From Micromonospora olivasterospora (GTDB taxonomy: Bacteria > Actinomycetota > Actinomycetes > Mycobacteriales > Micromonosporaceae): a DNA stretch of 64,000 nt. The position numbers and the translations under genes are program-made. Location: positions 6,076,001-6,140,000 of the forward strand of contig NZ_VLKE01000001.1 of NCBI RefSeq assembly GCF_007830265.1. Direction: 5' to 3'. The notes under the pieces are model-generated. The model had not been told where the DNA came from, made no database searches, and was given only the letters and a program-made list of their open reading frames with translations. Every line of letters begins with the position of its first letter. Position 1 is the first letter of the stretch. Below are positions 10,343-19,172 of the stretch, one piece after another.

Positions 10343-11461
10343 TCAGCTCCCCTCCCCCGGGGTCGGCGGGCGTCCGTCGGCGGGGTACGCGCGGGTTTCG
10401 GCGGCCTTCACGGCCGCCCACACCGCCTGTCCGGGGGCCAGGTCCAGCTGGGCGGCGGCGGCCGGGGTGACGTCGGCGGCCACGCCGATCGGGCCGGCGA
10501 GTTGCACGCGCAGGTTGTCGCCGTGGCGTTGCAGGCCGGTGATGGTGGCCGGCCAGGTGTTGCGCGGGCTGCCGTCGGGTTGGTGGGGGTGCAGCGCGAC
10601 CGCCGAGGGTGGGAAGGCGACGAACGCGTCGCCGTGCAGCGACTCGGCGGCGGTCAGTGTGAAGCCTCCGCCGAGGTGGACGGTGTGGCCGTCGGCGGTG
10701 CCGCGGTAGAGGTTGAGCCCGACGAGGCGGGCGACGTAGTCGGTGCGCGGTTGCGCGGTGATGGTGGCGGCGTCGCCATCCTGCACGACGCGGCCGCGTT
10801 CGATGATGATCAGCCGGTCGGCCAGGACCAGGGCGTCGAGCGGGTCGTGGGTGACCAGCAGAGTGGCGCCGGGGTGCGCGGCGAGGTGGCGGTGCAGTTC
10901 GGCGCGGGTGTCCAGGCGGGTACGGGCGTCCAGCGCCGCCAGCGGCTCGTCGAGCAGCAACAGGACCGGGTCGACCGCGAGGGCGCGGGCGAGGGCGACG
11001 CGTTGGGCCTGCCCACCGGAGAGCTGCCGGGGTTTGCGGCCGGCCTGCTCGGCCAGTCCGACCCGGTGCAGCCACTCGGCGGCATGTCGACGGGCGGTGC
11101 GCCGGTCGACGCCGTGCCGCCGGGGACCGAAGGCGACGTTGTCCAGCGCGGTCAGGTGCGGGAAGAGCAGGTAGTCCTGGAACACCACACCGATCCGACG
11201 GTGCTCCGGGGGTGTCCACACACGCCCGCCGGGCCGGTCGAGGTCCCGCCCGGCGAGCCTGACGTGCCCGGCGGTCATCGGCTGGAGCCCGGCCAGGGCG
11301 CGCAGGGCGGTGGTCTTGCCGGCACCGTTGGGGCCGAGCAGCCCGACCACCTCCCCGGCGCCGACGCGCAGCGGCACGTCGAGGCGGAAGGCGCCCCGGT
11401 CGACGAGCAGGTGCGCGTCGAGGACCGCGGCGGACCCGGGCCCGGGACGGATCCCGGTCAT
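10343..11461 (-). CDS. modC: Molybdate ABC transporter ATPase with C-terminal TOBE/Mop domain
   Basis: This 372-residue ModC-like ATPase has Walker A GPNGAGKTT, signature LSGGQAQRV, Walker B LLLLDEPLAALD, and the His switch in VTHDPLD. The last ~130 residues form a TOBE-type domain (AFVAFPPSAVAL...; GVAADVTPAAAAQLDLAPG) expected to bind oxyanion and regulate transport. The ATG at 11461 overlaps the permease stop by 4 bp. The longer open frame upstream of this start is only the shadow of the permease gene. Confidence 0.9.
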   Translation of the reverse strand: MTGIRPGPGSAAVLDAHLLVDRGAFRLDVPLRVGAGEVVGLLGPNGAGKTTALRALAGLQPMTAGHVRLAGRDLDRPGGRVWTPPEHRRIGVVFQDYLLFPHLTALDNVAFGPRRHGVDRRTARRHAAEWLHRVGLAEQAGRKPRQLSGGQAQRVALARALAVDPVLLLLDEPLAALDARTRLDTRAELHRHLAAHPGATLLVTHDPLDALVLADRLIIIERGRVVQDGDAATITAQPRTDYVARLVGLNLYRGTADGHTVHLGGGFTLTAAESLHGDAFVAFPPSAVALHPHQPDGSPRNTWPATITGLQRHGDNLRVQLAGPIGVAADVTPAAAAQLDLAPGQAVWAAVKAAETRAYPADGRPPTPGEGS

Positions 11462-12309
11462 CCTTGGGTGATCCACTTGTCGCGCAGGGCGGCGAGGATC
11501 GTGACCGACACGGCGAGCAGGATCAGGCTGAGCACGACGGCGCCGGACAGGTCGCCGCCCTCCATGGTCTGGTAGACCGCCAGGGGCATGGTCTGGGTGA
11601 TGCCGGGGTAGTTGCCGGCGAAGGTGATGGTGGCGCCGAACTCGCCGAGCGCGCGGGCCCAGCACAGCACGCCGCCGGCGGCGATGCCCGGCGCCACCAG
11701 GGGCAGGGTGACGTGGGTGAAGGTGGTCCACCGGCCCGCGCCCAGGGTGGCCGCGGCCTCCTCGAACCGGGTGTCCGCGCCGCGCAGCGCGCCTTCCACG
11801 GCGATGACCAGGAACGGCATCGCCACGAATGCCTCGGCGACGACGACGCCGGTGGTGGTGAACGGCAGGGTGACGCCGAACGTGGCGTCCAGCCAGGCAC
11901 CGAGCAGGCCCTTGCGGCCGAACACGAGCAGCAGCGCGACGCCGCCGACCACCGGCGGCAGCACGAGCGGAACGGTGACCAGCGCGCGGACGACCCGCCG
12001 GCCGGGGAATTCGACGCGGGCGAGCAGCCAGGCCAGGGGCACGCCGAGTACGAGGCACAGCACGGTGGCGACGGTGGCGGTCTGCAGCGACAGCCGCAGC
12101 GCGGTCAGCGCACCGGGCTCGGTGAGTCGCTGCCACAGGGTGGCCCACGGGGCGCGGACGACCAGGCCGGCCAGGGGCAGCACCAGGAACGCCATTCCGG
12201 CCACGGCCGGCAGCGACAGGGCCACCGGTACCCGTTGGGTGTGCCGGCGACGTGGCGGCCCGGCCGGCTGATGCCGGGCCGCCACGTCCCGCTCGACGAC
12301 ACGAACCAT
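11458..12309 (-). CDS. modB: Molybdate ABC transporter permease
   Basis: This 283-residue membrane protein of the ModB/CysT type has a basic N-terminus, about six hydrophobic segments, and a loop EEAAATLGAGRWTTFTHV matching the EAA coupling motif. It starts at the ATG at 12309, seven bases after the modA stop, and overlaps modC by ATGA. The order regulator-A-B-C with overlaps indicates one operon. Confidence 0.92.
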   Translation of the reverse strand: MVRVVERDVAARHQPAGPPRRRHTQRVPVALSLPAVAGMAFLVLPLAGLVVRAPWATLWQRLTEPGALTALRLSLQTATVATVLCLVLGVPLAWLLARVEFPGRRVVRALVTVPLVLPPVVGGVALLLVFGRKGLLGAWLDATFGVTLPFTTTGVVVAEAFVAMPFLVIAVEGALRGADTRFEEAAATLGAGRWTTFTHVTLPLVAPGIAAGGVLCWARALGEFGATITFAGNYPGITQTMPLAVYQTMEGGDLSGAVVLSLILLAVSVTILAALRDKWITQG

Positions 12310-12316
12310 GATCCGT

Positions 12317-13126
12317 CTACCGGGCTTGGAAGCCGGCCGCGGTGAGCACCGCCCTGCCTCGATCGGACAGCACGTAGGCGACGAACGCCCGGGCGCCGGC
12401 CTTGTTCGCGGCGCTCCGCAACACCACGATCGGGTAGTCGTTGATCGCACCCGACGACTCCGGGAACTCCACACCGTGCACATCGGGCGATGCGGCCCTG
12501 GCGTCGGTGCGGTAGACCAGCGCGGCGTCGACCTCGCCGAGCCTCACCTTCGCCAGCGCGGCCTTGACGTCCTGTTCCAGCGTGACCGGGGTGAGAGACA
12601 CGTTCGCGGTCGCCAGGGCCTTCTTCGCCGCCGCGCCGCAGGGCACCTGCTCCGCGCACAGGGCGACCTTCATTCCCGGCCCGGTCAGGTCGGCCAGGGC
12701 CTGGACGCCCTTCGGGTTACCCCTGGGCACCGCGATCACGAGCTGGTTCTTCACGAACGTCGTCGCCGCGCCGTCGCCGTTGCCCGCGTCGGTGACCGTC
12801 TTCATGTTGGTGGGGGCGGCGGAGGCGAACACGTCCGCCGGGGCACCCTGGTTGATCTGCGTGGCCAGGGCGGAGCTGCCGGCGAAGTTGAACCTCACGG
12901 CCGAGCCGGGGTTCGCGGCCTCGAACTCCCTACCGATCTGGGTGAACGACTCGGTCAGCGACGCCGCCGCGAACACCGTCACCGTGCCGGTCACCCCGGT
13001 GCCGCCGCCCCCGGCGCCCGGCGCGGAACCGCCGCTGGTGTCGTTGCCGCCGCCGCACCCGACCAACCCGGCCAGCGCCACGGCGGCCAACCCGGCCAAC
13101 GCCGTCCGAACGAAACGTCTGCCCAC
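12317..13126 (-). CDS. modA: Molybdate-binding lipoprotein
   Basis: This ModA-family periplasmic-type receptor has a signal peptide with lipobox LVGC followed by a Gly-rich spacer, then TVFAAASLTESFTQIG, the anion-binding first strand of the family, and AGSSALATQI further on. I prefer the GTG at 13126 (269 residues) because GGGGAG sits eight bases upstream and it gives a compact signal peptide. An alternative GTG at 13165 overlaps the regulator stop (GTGA) and would add 13 residues. Adjacent modB and modC support molybdate or tungstate rather than other substrates. Confidence 0.92.
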   Translation of the reverse strand: MGRRFVRTALAGLAAVALAGLVGCGGGNDTSGGSAPGAGGGGTGVTGTVTVFAAASLTESFTQIGREFEAANPGSAVRFNFAGSSALATQINQGAPADVFASAAPTNMKTVTDAGNGDGAATTFVKNQLVIAVPRGNPKGVQALADLTGPGMKVALCAEQVPCGAAAKKALATANVSLTPVTLEQDVKAALAKVRLGEVDAALVYRTDARAASPDVHGVEFPESSGAINDYPIVVLRSAANKAGARAFVAYVLSDRGRAVLTAAGFQAR

Positions 13127-13161
13127 TGTGCTCGCTCCCCTACTGCTCGCGCCGCCCGAGC

Positions 13162-13581
13162 TCACGCGCCGGCCCGCGCCTTGTGTGTCACAGCGGGTGC
13201 GGATCGCTCCACCACCACCGTGGTCGACTTGATCACCGCGACCGCGACCGAGCCGACCCGCAGCCCCAGCTCGTCGACCGCCTCCCGGCTCATCAGGGAC
13301 ACCACCCGAAACGGGCCGGCCTGGATGTCTACCTGTGCCATCACCGCGTCCTTGATCACCGCGGTGACGATCCCGCGCAGCCGGTTGCGCGCCGAGGACT
13401 CCTCCGACCCGGCACCCGGGTCACCGGCGTGCGCGCGGACGAACCCGGCCAGGTCGACCCCGTCGATCACCCGGTGCCCGTGCTCGTCCCGGTTGGCGGC
13501 CAGCCGCCCCGCGTCCACCCAGCGGCGCACCGTGTCCGCGCTGACCCCGAGCAGCTCCGCGGCCTCACCGATCCGAAACAT
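13162..13581 (-). CDS. MerR/excisionase-type HTH regulator with TOBE domain (Mod operon regulator)
   Basis: This protein of about 139 residues has an N-terminal helix-turn-helix (MFRIGEAAELLGVSADTVRR, DNA-binding residues 1-55) fused to one TOBE/Mop oxyanion-binding domain (NRLRGIVTAVIKDAVMAQV... to the C-terminus). This architecture differs from E. coli ModE, which has a winged helix and two Mop domains, but is common in actinobacteria beside modABC. It heads the operon and its stop overlaps an alternative modA start, so it probably autoregulates the operon in response to molybdate. The start at 13581 is the ATG of MFRIGEA; a GTG two codons upstream is possible. Confidence 0.85.
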   Translation of the reverse strand: MFRIGEAAELLGVSADTVRRWVDAGRLAANRDEHGHRVIDGVDLAGFVRAHAGDPGAGSEESSARNRLRGIVTAVIKDAVMAQVDIQAGPFRVVSLMSREAVDELGLRVGSVAVAVIKSTTVVVERSAPAVTHKARAGA

Positions 13582-13770
13582 CGTCACACCCAGCACCTTA
13601 GCCGCCCGCAACTGCGGCAGGAAATAGCCGAGCCGCATCGCAGGTGCCGCATCTTCATCAAGGAAGGCGCCGCAATTGCGCCACGAGACATCATGGCCGC
13701 CTCCTACCGTCATCAGCGGCGCAGCGCATCGCGGGCAACGGGCGCGATCACCCCCTGCCAGGCTGGCGGT

Positions 13771-13973
13771 TCAGCGCAGGGTCACCGGGCCGCGCGGGGA
13801 GTCGAGCACCGCCTCCAGCCCGGCTGGTGATCCGGCGGTCACGTCGAGGTGGACGCCGAGCGCGGCGAGGTCGCGGCGCACCGCCGACGGGTCCGGGTGC
13901 GTCGCGTTGACCACCGCCGAGCAGTCGGCCCTTTGCCCGCTGCGGTTCGATCCGCTCGCACCCGAACAGCTGC
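13771..13973 (-). pseudogene. C-terminal remnant of a glyoxalase-like (VOC) protein
   Basis: The readable segment (AVVNATHPDPSAVRRDLAAL... ending LDSPRGPVTLR, stop at 13771) resembles the C-terminus of actinobacterial VOC/glyoxalase-like proteins. Its upstream part is missing: the right end of the TnpB element begins at 13974, so the gene was probably cut by that insertion. The family assignment rests on about 55 residues and is tentative. About 57 bases of non-coding sequence separate it from the Mod regulator region. Confidence 0.4.
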
Positions 13974-14100
13974 TTGACATCCTCCCCCGCCTAAACGCGG
14001 GGGATTCCCACCCTCGCAGGTTGGGGTTCCTGGTTCACCGCAGACCGCACGGAAGGAGATCCTTCGTGTCTGACGTCCGCTCCGCAGGCGTTTTTCGTCT
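13974..14100 (-). ncRNA. Putative omega RNA (reRNA) and right end of an IS605-type tnpB element
   Basis: On the minus strand the tnpB 3' end runs into a hairpin with 7-bp stem CCCCCGC/GCGGGGG (13984-13990 with 13997-14003) and a 6-base loop holding the tnpB stop codon, then GGATGTCAA at the edge. This layout is typical of IS200/IS605 right ends, whose transcript forms the guide RNA scaffold of TnpB in characterised systems. By analogy the guide would be the bases just beyond 13974 on the minus strand (about 13954-13973), now lying in the VOC remnant. The 5' limit of the RNA is a guess. Confidence 0.5.
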
Positions 14101-14740
14101 CGACCAGCCCGGCCGCGACGGCGATGTTCTGAGCGGCGTTGACGTCCCGGTCATGCCGGGTGCCGCAACCCGGACACCGCCGGTGGCGCGTGCCGAGGGA
14201 GAGTGTGGCGAGCAGATGCCCGCACGCCGAGCAGGTCTTCGACGACGGGTACCAGCGGTCCACCACGGCGAGGGTGCGGCCGTCGCGATGGGCCTTGTAG
14301 GTGAGCAGGGTACGGAACTCCGCCCAGCCGGTACGGGAGATCGATCTGGCCAGGGACCGGTTGCGGACCATGTTCGCCACGGCCAGGTCCTCCACAGCGA
14401 TGGCGTCGAACCGGCGTACCAGGGTGGTGGACTGTTGGTGGAGGAAGTCCCGGCGGGCGTCGCGTACCCGCGAATACGCACGGGCGACCTTCCGCTTGGC
14501 TTTGGCGCGGTTGGCGGAGCCCTTCTGCCGGCGGGCCATCATCCGCTGGTACCGCTTGAGTCGGCGCTCCCGACGCTCCATGTGCTTCGGATGCGGGATG
14601 CGCTCGCCGGTGGACAGCACCGCGAAGTCGGTCAACCCGAGGTCCACACCCACCACCTGACCGGTGGATTCGGGTGCGACGGGTGCCTCGACGTCGACGG
14701 CGAACGTCACGAACCAGCGGCCGTCCGGGTCACGGGACAC
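13991..14740 (-). pseudogene. tnpB: 5'-truncated TnpB (IS605 OrfB) RNA-guided nuclease gene
   Basis: About 249 C-terminal residues of a protein normally near 400 remain. All three RuvC acidic residues are visible: Asp in GVDLGLTDF, Glu in IAVEDLAVANM and Asp in DRDVNAAQN. The zinc finger is intact (CSACG...CPGCG). The N-terminal region that recognises the TAM and RNA is missing; the frame ends at 14740 exactly where P450 sequence starts on the other strand. No tnpA or left end is seen. It is therefore a remnant, although the right end and scaffold RNA region are preserved. Confidence 0.88.
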
Positions 14741-15897
14741 CGCTCTATGCCAGGCTGCGGGCGGAGCAGCCGGTTTTCTACTCCGCCGGCCACGAGATGT
14801 GGGTCGTCACCCGGTACGACGACGTGCTGGAGGTCCTCCGCGACCACCGGACGTTCTCGTCGGCGAACGCGGTGCAGGCCTCCGTCAAGCCGCCACCGCC
14901 CGAGGTCCTGGCCGTGCTGCGCGAGGGCTGGCCGCTGCGGCCGACCCTGACCGAGAGCGACGAGCCGGTCCACCGTCGCCTCCGTGCCCCGGTGAGCCGG
15001 GTCTTCACCCCGAAACGGGTGGCCGACCTCGACCCGCGGCTGCGCGCGGCCACCGACGAACTGATCGACTCGTTCGTCGCCGACGGCCACGCCGACGTGA
15101 TCGAGAGATTCGGCTGGCCACTGCCGTTGGTGGCCATCGGCGACATCCTCGGCGTGCCACGCGAGGACATCCCGATGCTGCACCGCTGGAGCTACAACTG
15201 GCTCCGGCTGTCGCAGCCGACCGACCCGGTCGAGCGGCGGGTCGAGTACGCCCGGGACGTGGTGGCCATGCAGAGGTACTTCATGGCGGCGTTGGAGCAG
15301 CGTGCCGCGTGCCCGACCGACGACCTGATGTCCGGCCTGCTCGCCGCGAGCGGTGACGAGCTGACCATGGTCGAGATGACGCGGATCCCCATGAACCTCA
15401 TCATCGCCGGGCACGTGACGGTGACCCGCGCCATCGGCAACGGCCTCGTCGCCCTGCTGGACCACCCCGACCAGCTCGACAGGGTCCGCCGCGATTCCGC
15501 GCTGGCCGACACCATGGTCGAGGAGATCCTGCGGTACGAGAACCCGGCGCAGGGCCTGTTCCGGGCGGTCACCGAGGAGACCGAGCTGGGTGGGGTGCGC
15601 CTGCCCGTCGGTGCGCGGCTGATGGTGCACTTCGGTTCGGCCAACCGGGACGCCGCCTTCGAGGACGCCGACGCCTTCGACGTCACCCGGGACAGCGCGA
15701 ACCGCCACCTGGCCTTCGGCAAGGGGATCCACGCCTGCATCGGCGCACCGCTGGCGCGCCTGGAGCTGCGGATCGCCCTGCCCCGGCTGCTCGACCGGCT
15801 GCCCAACCTGCGGCTGGCCGGCCCGGGCGCCACCGAACGGGACGTCATCTTCTTCGCCCGCGGCTTCAGGCGGGTGGAAATGGCCTGGGACGCATAG
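14674..15897 (+). CDS. Cytochrome P450, N-terminus replaced by antisense tnpB sequence
   Basis: P450 similarity begins at codon TPLYARLRAEQP (14737) and continues to a normal C-terminus. Visible features are the I-helix AGHVT (oxygen activation), the ExxR motif in EEILRYE and the heme loop FGKGIHACIG with the Cys ligand. The first ~20-30 residues expected for a bacterial P450 are absent; upstream codons to GTG 14674 are antisense to tnpB and not P450-like. The catalytic core is complete, so a shortened product is conceivable, but no credible promoter or ribosome site is seen. Soluble CYP-type monooxygenase, substrate unknown, needing external ferredoxin and reductase. Confidence 0.75.
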   Translation: MRRVPRRRRRTSRTSGRPGHGTPLYARLRAEQPVFYSAGHEMWVVTRYDDVLEVLRDHRTFSSANAVQASVKPPPPEVLAVLREGWPLRPTLTESDEPVHRRLRAPVSRVFTPKRVADLDPRLRAATDELIDSFVADGHADVIERFGWPLPLVAIGDILGVPREDIPMLHRWSYNWLRLSQPTDPVERRVEYARDVVAMQRYFMAALEQRAACPTDDLMSGLLAASGDELTMVEMTRIPMNLIIAGHVTVTRAIGNGLVALLDHPDQLDRVRRDSALADTMVEEILRYENPAQGLFRAVTEETELGGVRLPVGARLMVHFGSANRDAAFEDADAFDVTRDSANRHLAFGKGIHACIGAPLARLELRIALPRLLDRLPNLRLAGPGATERDVIFFARGFRRVEMAWDA

Positions 15898-15931
15898 CGC
15901 GGCCGGCCGGACCGTCCATCGGGTGGCCACT

Positions 15932-15967
15932 GCCTCGTCAGCACGGTCCCGCCCGCGCTGACGAGGC
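15932..15967. terminator. Bidirectional terminator between converging genes
   Basis: An 11-bp perfect stem GCCTCGTCAGC (15932-15942) pairs with GCTGACGAGGC (15957-15967) around a 14-base loop. It lies between the P450 stop (15897) and the amidohydrolase stop (15990) on the other strand, so it can serve both. There is no strong U tract, as is common in high-GC actinobacteria. Confidence 0.7.
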
Positions 15968-15989
15968 GCCGGGATCTGCTCGTCCAGGC

Positions 15990-17612
15990 TCAGGCCCTCT
16001 CGAAGGCCAGCGTTCCGCCGATCCAGGTCTGCACGACGGTCAGGGCGGCCAGCTCCGTCGGCTCGGTCTCCAACGGGTCCGCATCCAGGATGACGAAGTC
16101 GGCGAACTTGCCCACCTCGAGCGAGCCGACCCGGTCTTCCCAGCCGATCGAGAACGCCGCCCACTCGGTGTACATCCGCAGCGCCTCCTCGATCGTGACC
16201 GCCTCCCGGGCATCCAGCAGGTCGCCGTCGTTGGTACGCCGGACGACCGCGGCCTGCATCGCCGGGAACGGGTCGTGCTGGTCCTCGGTGATGCCGATCG
16301 CGTCGGAGTTGCCGGGGACCGGCAGGCCGTGGTCGATCAGCGTACGGAACGGCATCACCGTCCCGATCCGGTCGCTGCCCAGGTGCGCGACGTATCCGGC
16401 CGCGGTGGTCAGGAGGAAGGCCGGCTGCGGTACGGGGACGACTCCGGAGGCCGCCAGCCGCTTGATCCGTTCGTTGGTCATGAACATGTTGCCCGCGTGC
16501 TCGATGCGGTGCCGGGCGACGCCGTGCCGCTCGGCGGGCAGTGCCAACGCGCCGTCGAGAGCCTGGTCGAGGGCGCGGTCGCCGATCGCGTGCATGGCGA
16601 TCTGCAGTCCCGCCGCATCGGCGGTGGCGACCAGGGCGACGACCTCCTCGTCGGTGAACGCCAACTCGCCGCGGTAGCCGGGTTGGCCGGGGTAGTCCTC
16701 GTGGAGGGCGGCCGCGCCTGCGGTGAGCCCGCCGTCGAGGAAGACCTTGAAACCGACCATCGCGAGATGGTCCGGGTCGAGGGCGTCGACGCGGTCCTTG
16801 GTACGGCCGGCGCGCACGTCCTCCGCCGACACCACAGCCTCCAGCTTCGGGTACAGCGCGGCGCGCAGGACCAGTTCACCGTCGGCGGCGACGGAGGCGA
16901 TCGCTTCCAGCCCCGCGGGGTGCAGCGGGATGTCGCCGAGGGTGGTGACGCCGACGGCGAGGTACCGGTCCTGCACTCGTTTGATCGCCGCCGCGAGATC
17001 CGCAACCGGCGGCTGCGGGCCGCCGAGCGGCTCGAACATGTCGTAGGTGCGGCCGGTGGCGACGCCGGTGGCCGGGTCGCGCTCGATCCGGCCGCCGGGC
17101 GCGTCCGGGGTGTCGTCGTCGACGCCCAGCAGTTCCAGGCCCAGGGAGTTGAAGACGTTGAGGTGGTAGCTCGCCCGGTACATCACCGGGTGGGTGGTGC
17201 TGACCCGGTCCAGGTCGTACCGGTCGGGATAGCGCCCCTCGGCGAGCTTCAGATTCTGGTAGTGCTCCCCCTGACCGAGGATCCACTCGCCGGCGGCCGT
17301 GGAGCCGGTACGCTCCGCGAGCACCGAGACCATCTCCTCGATGCTCGACACCCGGGACGAGCGGCAGTCGACGGCGAGTTCCCAGGAATAGGCGAGCAGC
17401 TCCAGGTGGGAGTGGGAGTCGACCAGTCCGGGAAGCACCACCGCACCGGCCAGGTCGACGACCCGTGCCTCTCCGGCCCCCGCGAGAATCTCCTCCGTCG
17501 TCCCGATCGCCGCGATCCGGCCTCCCTCGGCGCGAAACGCCTCCGCGACGGTTCCGGCCCGGTCCATCGTGCGGACCCGGCCACCGACGAAGCACACTGT
17601 CTCTGTTGGCAC
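15990..17612 (-). CDS. YtcJ-like metal-dependent amidohydrolase
   Basis: This 540-residue amidohydrolase-3 family protein has a beta-sandwich edge at the N-terminus (VCFVGGRVRTMD), then the metal-binding HxH motif in GLVDSHSHLE (~residue 66), further metal-ligand candidates in AMHAIGDRALDQAL and RIEHAGN, and a late catalytic Asp candidate in PGNSDAIG. The family hydrolyses amides or formamides in the cytoplasm. The GTG start has AAAGAGG upstream. It is the last gene of the leftward catabolic arm, 81 bp after the aldehyde dehydrogenase. Confidence 0.88.
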   Translation of the reverse strand: MPTETVCFVGGRVRTMDRAGTVAEAFRAEGGRIAAIGTTEEILAGAGEARVVDLAGAVVLPGLVDSHSHLELLAYSWELAVDCRSSRVSSIEEMVSVLAERTGSTAAGEWILGQGEHYQNLKLAEGRYPDRYDLDRVSTTHPVMYRASYHLNVFNSLGLELLGVDDDTPDAPGGRIERDPATGVATGRTYDMFEPLGGPQPPVADLAAAIKRVQDRYLAVGVTTLGDIPLHPAGLEAIASVAADGELVLRAALYPKLEAVVSAEDVRAGRTKDRVDALDPDHLAMVGFKVFLDGGLTAGAAALHEDYPGQPGYRGELAFTDEEVVALVATADAAGLQIAMHAIGDRALDQALDGALALPAERHGVARHRIEHAGNMFMTNERIKRLAASGVVPVPQPAFLLTTAAGYVAHLGSDRIGTVMPFRTLIDHGLPVPGNSDAIGITEDQHDPFPAMQAAVVRRTNDGDLLDAREAVTIEEALRMYTEWAAFSIGWEDRVGSLEVGKFADFVILDADPLETEPTELAALTVVQTWIGGTLAFERA

Positions 17613-17643
17613 TGCTCTACCTCTTTCTGGGCATGGTTGCGAA

Positions 17644-17678
17644 GCCGCCGTCCGGGGGTGGGTGGGGCCGACGGCGGC
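17644..17678 (-). terminator. Weak hairpin between aldehyde dehydrogenase and amidohydrolase genes
   Basis: A 9-bp inverted repeat GCCGCCGTC (17644-17652) and GACGGCGGC (17670-17678) with a 17-base G-rich loop occupies the short gap. It could attenuate transcription into the amidohydrolase gene or simply be a GC-rich coincidence. Confidence 0.3.
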
Positions 17679-17693
17679 GGGTCAGGGAGTGCT

Positions 17694-19172
17694 TCAGCGG
17701 GCGGCAGGCATCTGCACGGTCTTGGTTTCCAGGTACTCCTCGACGCCGAGCCGTCCCCGCTCCCGGCCGAGACCACTGCTGCGCATGCCACCGAACGGCA
17801 GGGCCGGCTCGCTGACCAGCGGAGTGTTGACACCGACCGAGCCCGCCTTGAGCTTCCGGGCGACCGCGGTCGCGGCGGCCTGGTCACCGCCGAACACGTA
17901 CGCCGCAAGGCCGTACTCGGTCGCATTGGCCAACCGGACAGCCTCGTCGACGTCGGCGCAGCGGATGACGCTGAGCACCGGCCCGAAGAACTCCTCGCCG
18001 AGTACGGCGGGCTGGCTCTTTCCCTCGGCGGTCAGCAGTGTCGGCGCCAGGAACGCACTCGCCTCGTTCTCGGCGGTCCGGGTGCCGCCCGCGACGACGG
18101 TCGCGCCGCCCGTCACAGCCTCGGCCAACTGCGCCTCGATCCGTCCGACCGCAGCGTGGTCGATGAGCGGGCCCATCGTGGTCGCCGGGTCGCGCGGGTC
18201 GCCGAGGACGATCTGGTCGACCGCCGCGGCGAGTTCGGCGACCAGGTCGCCGGCCTTCGACTCGACGACGTACACCCGGTTGGCGGCCATGCACGCCTGC
18301 CCGGAGTTGAGGAACCGCGCCCGAACCAGGTCACGCGCGGTCTGGACGACGTCCGCGTCGGGTAGCACCACCGCGGCGGCGTTGCCGCCCAACTCGAGAA
18401 GGACCCGCTTGATCGACGCCGCGGCCTTGCGCATGACGAGTTCGCCCACCCCGCGCGAGCCGGTGAAACTGATGCACGCGACCTCGGGGGCGTCCAGCAG
18501 GACGTCGCTGACCCGCTGCGGATCCCCGGCGACGACGACGTTCAGGACCCCGGCCGGGAGACCCGCCTCCTCGAAGCAGCGTGCGATGGCCAGCGCGGTG
18601 AGCGGCGTCTGCGGGGCGGGCTTCAACACCACGGTGCAACCGGCCGCGAGCGCGGCGCCGACCTTGCAGGCCACCATGAACGCCGGGAAGTTCCACGGCG
18701 TGATCGCGAGGACCACCCCGATCGGCTCGTGCAGCACGAGGGCGTCGCGTCCGGGCGCGACGTCGGCCCAGGCCTCGCCGGGAAGCCGCAGCGTCTCGTG
18801 GCTGAACCACTCGAAGAAGCGAACCGTGTTGCGGGCCTCGCCGACCGCCTCGGCCAGCGGCTTGCCGGTCTCCGCGCTGATGAGCTCGCCGATGGCCTCG
18901 ACCCGCTTCCCCAGCAGGTCGGTCGCGCGGCGGAGGACCTCGAAGCGCTGCCAGCCGGTCGCCGACGACCACCCGTCGAGGGTGGCCGCCGCGGCGGCGA
19001 CCGCCGCGGCGGCCTGGTCGGCGTCGGCGTCGGCGACCGTGCAGATCGTGGCCCCGGTGGCCGGTTCGTGGACCTCGAACGTGTCCGGGGAGGTCACCCA
19101 GGTGCCGCCGATCCACGAGCCCGGCATGTCGCCCACGAGCCGTGCGACCAGGTCGGCCGGCCGGCTGCTCAT
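17694..19172 (-). CDS. NAD(P)-dependent aldehyde dehydrogenase (first of two)
   Basis: This 492-residue ALDH-superfamily enzyme oxidises an aldehyde to the acid. It contains the TPWNFP cofactor-binding segment, Glu in LELGGNA (general base) and the catalytic Cys in NSGQACMAANR. The closing LPFGGMRSSGLGRE motif near the C-terminus is typical of succinate-semialdehyde/betaine-aldehyde-type enzymes. The ATG at 19172 overlaps the cupin stop (ATGA), so the two are translationally coupled. The second ALDH of this island lies at 27763. Confidence 0.93.
   Translation of the reverse strand: MSSRPADLVARLVGDMPGSWIGGTWVTSPDTFEVHEPATGATICTVADADADQAAAAVAAAAATLDGWSSATGWQRFEVLRRATDLLGKRVEAIGELISAETGKPLAEAVGEARNTVRFFEWFSHETLRLPGEAWADVAPGRDALVLHEPIGVVLAITPWNFPAFMVACKVGAALAAGCTVVLKPAPQTPLTALAIARCFEEAGLPAGVLNVVVAGDPQRVSDVLLDAPEVACISFTGSRGVGELVMRKAAASIKRVLLELGGNAAAVVLPDADVVQTARDLVRARFLNSGQACMAANRVYVVESKAGDLVAELAAAVDQIVLGDPRDPATTMGPLIDHAAVGRIEAQLAEAVTGGATVVAGGTRTAENEASAFLAPTLLTAEGKSQPAVLGEEFFGPVLSVIRCADVDEAVRLANATEYGLAAYVFGGDQAAATAVARKLKAGSVGVNTPLVSEPALPFGGMRSSGLGRERGRLGVEEYLETKTVQMPAAR

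Noticed and set aside
13991..14740. Active TnpB transposon
   Set aside because: The 5' third of tnpB and the left end are missing, and no tnpA was seen.
16275..18365. Open frame of 696 codons on the plus strand
   Set aside because: It lies opposite the amidohydrolase and aldehyde dehydrogenase, both with complete motifs; the composition is typical of antisense shadow.
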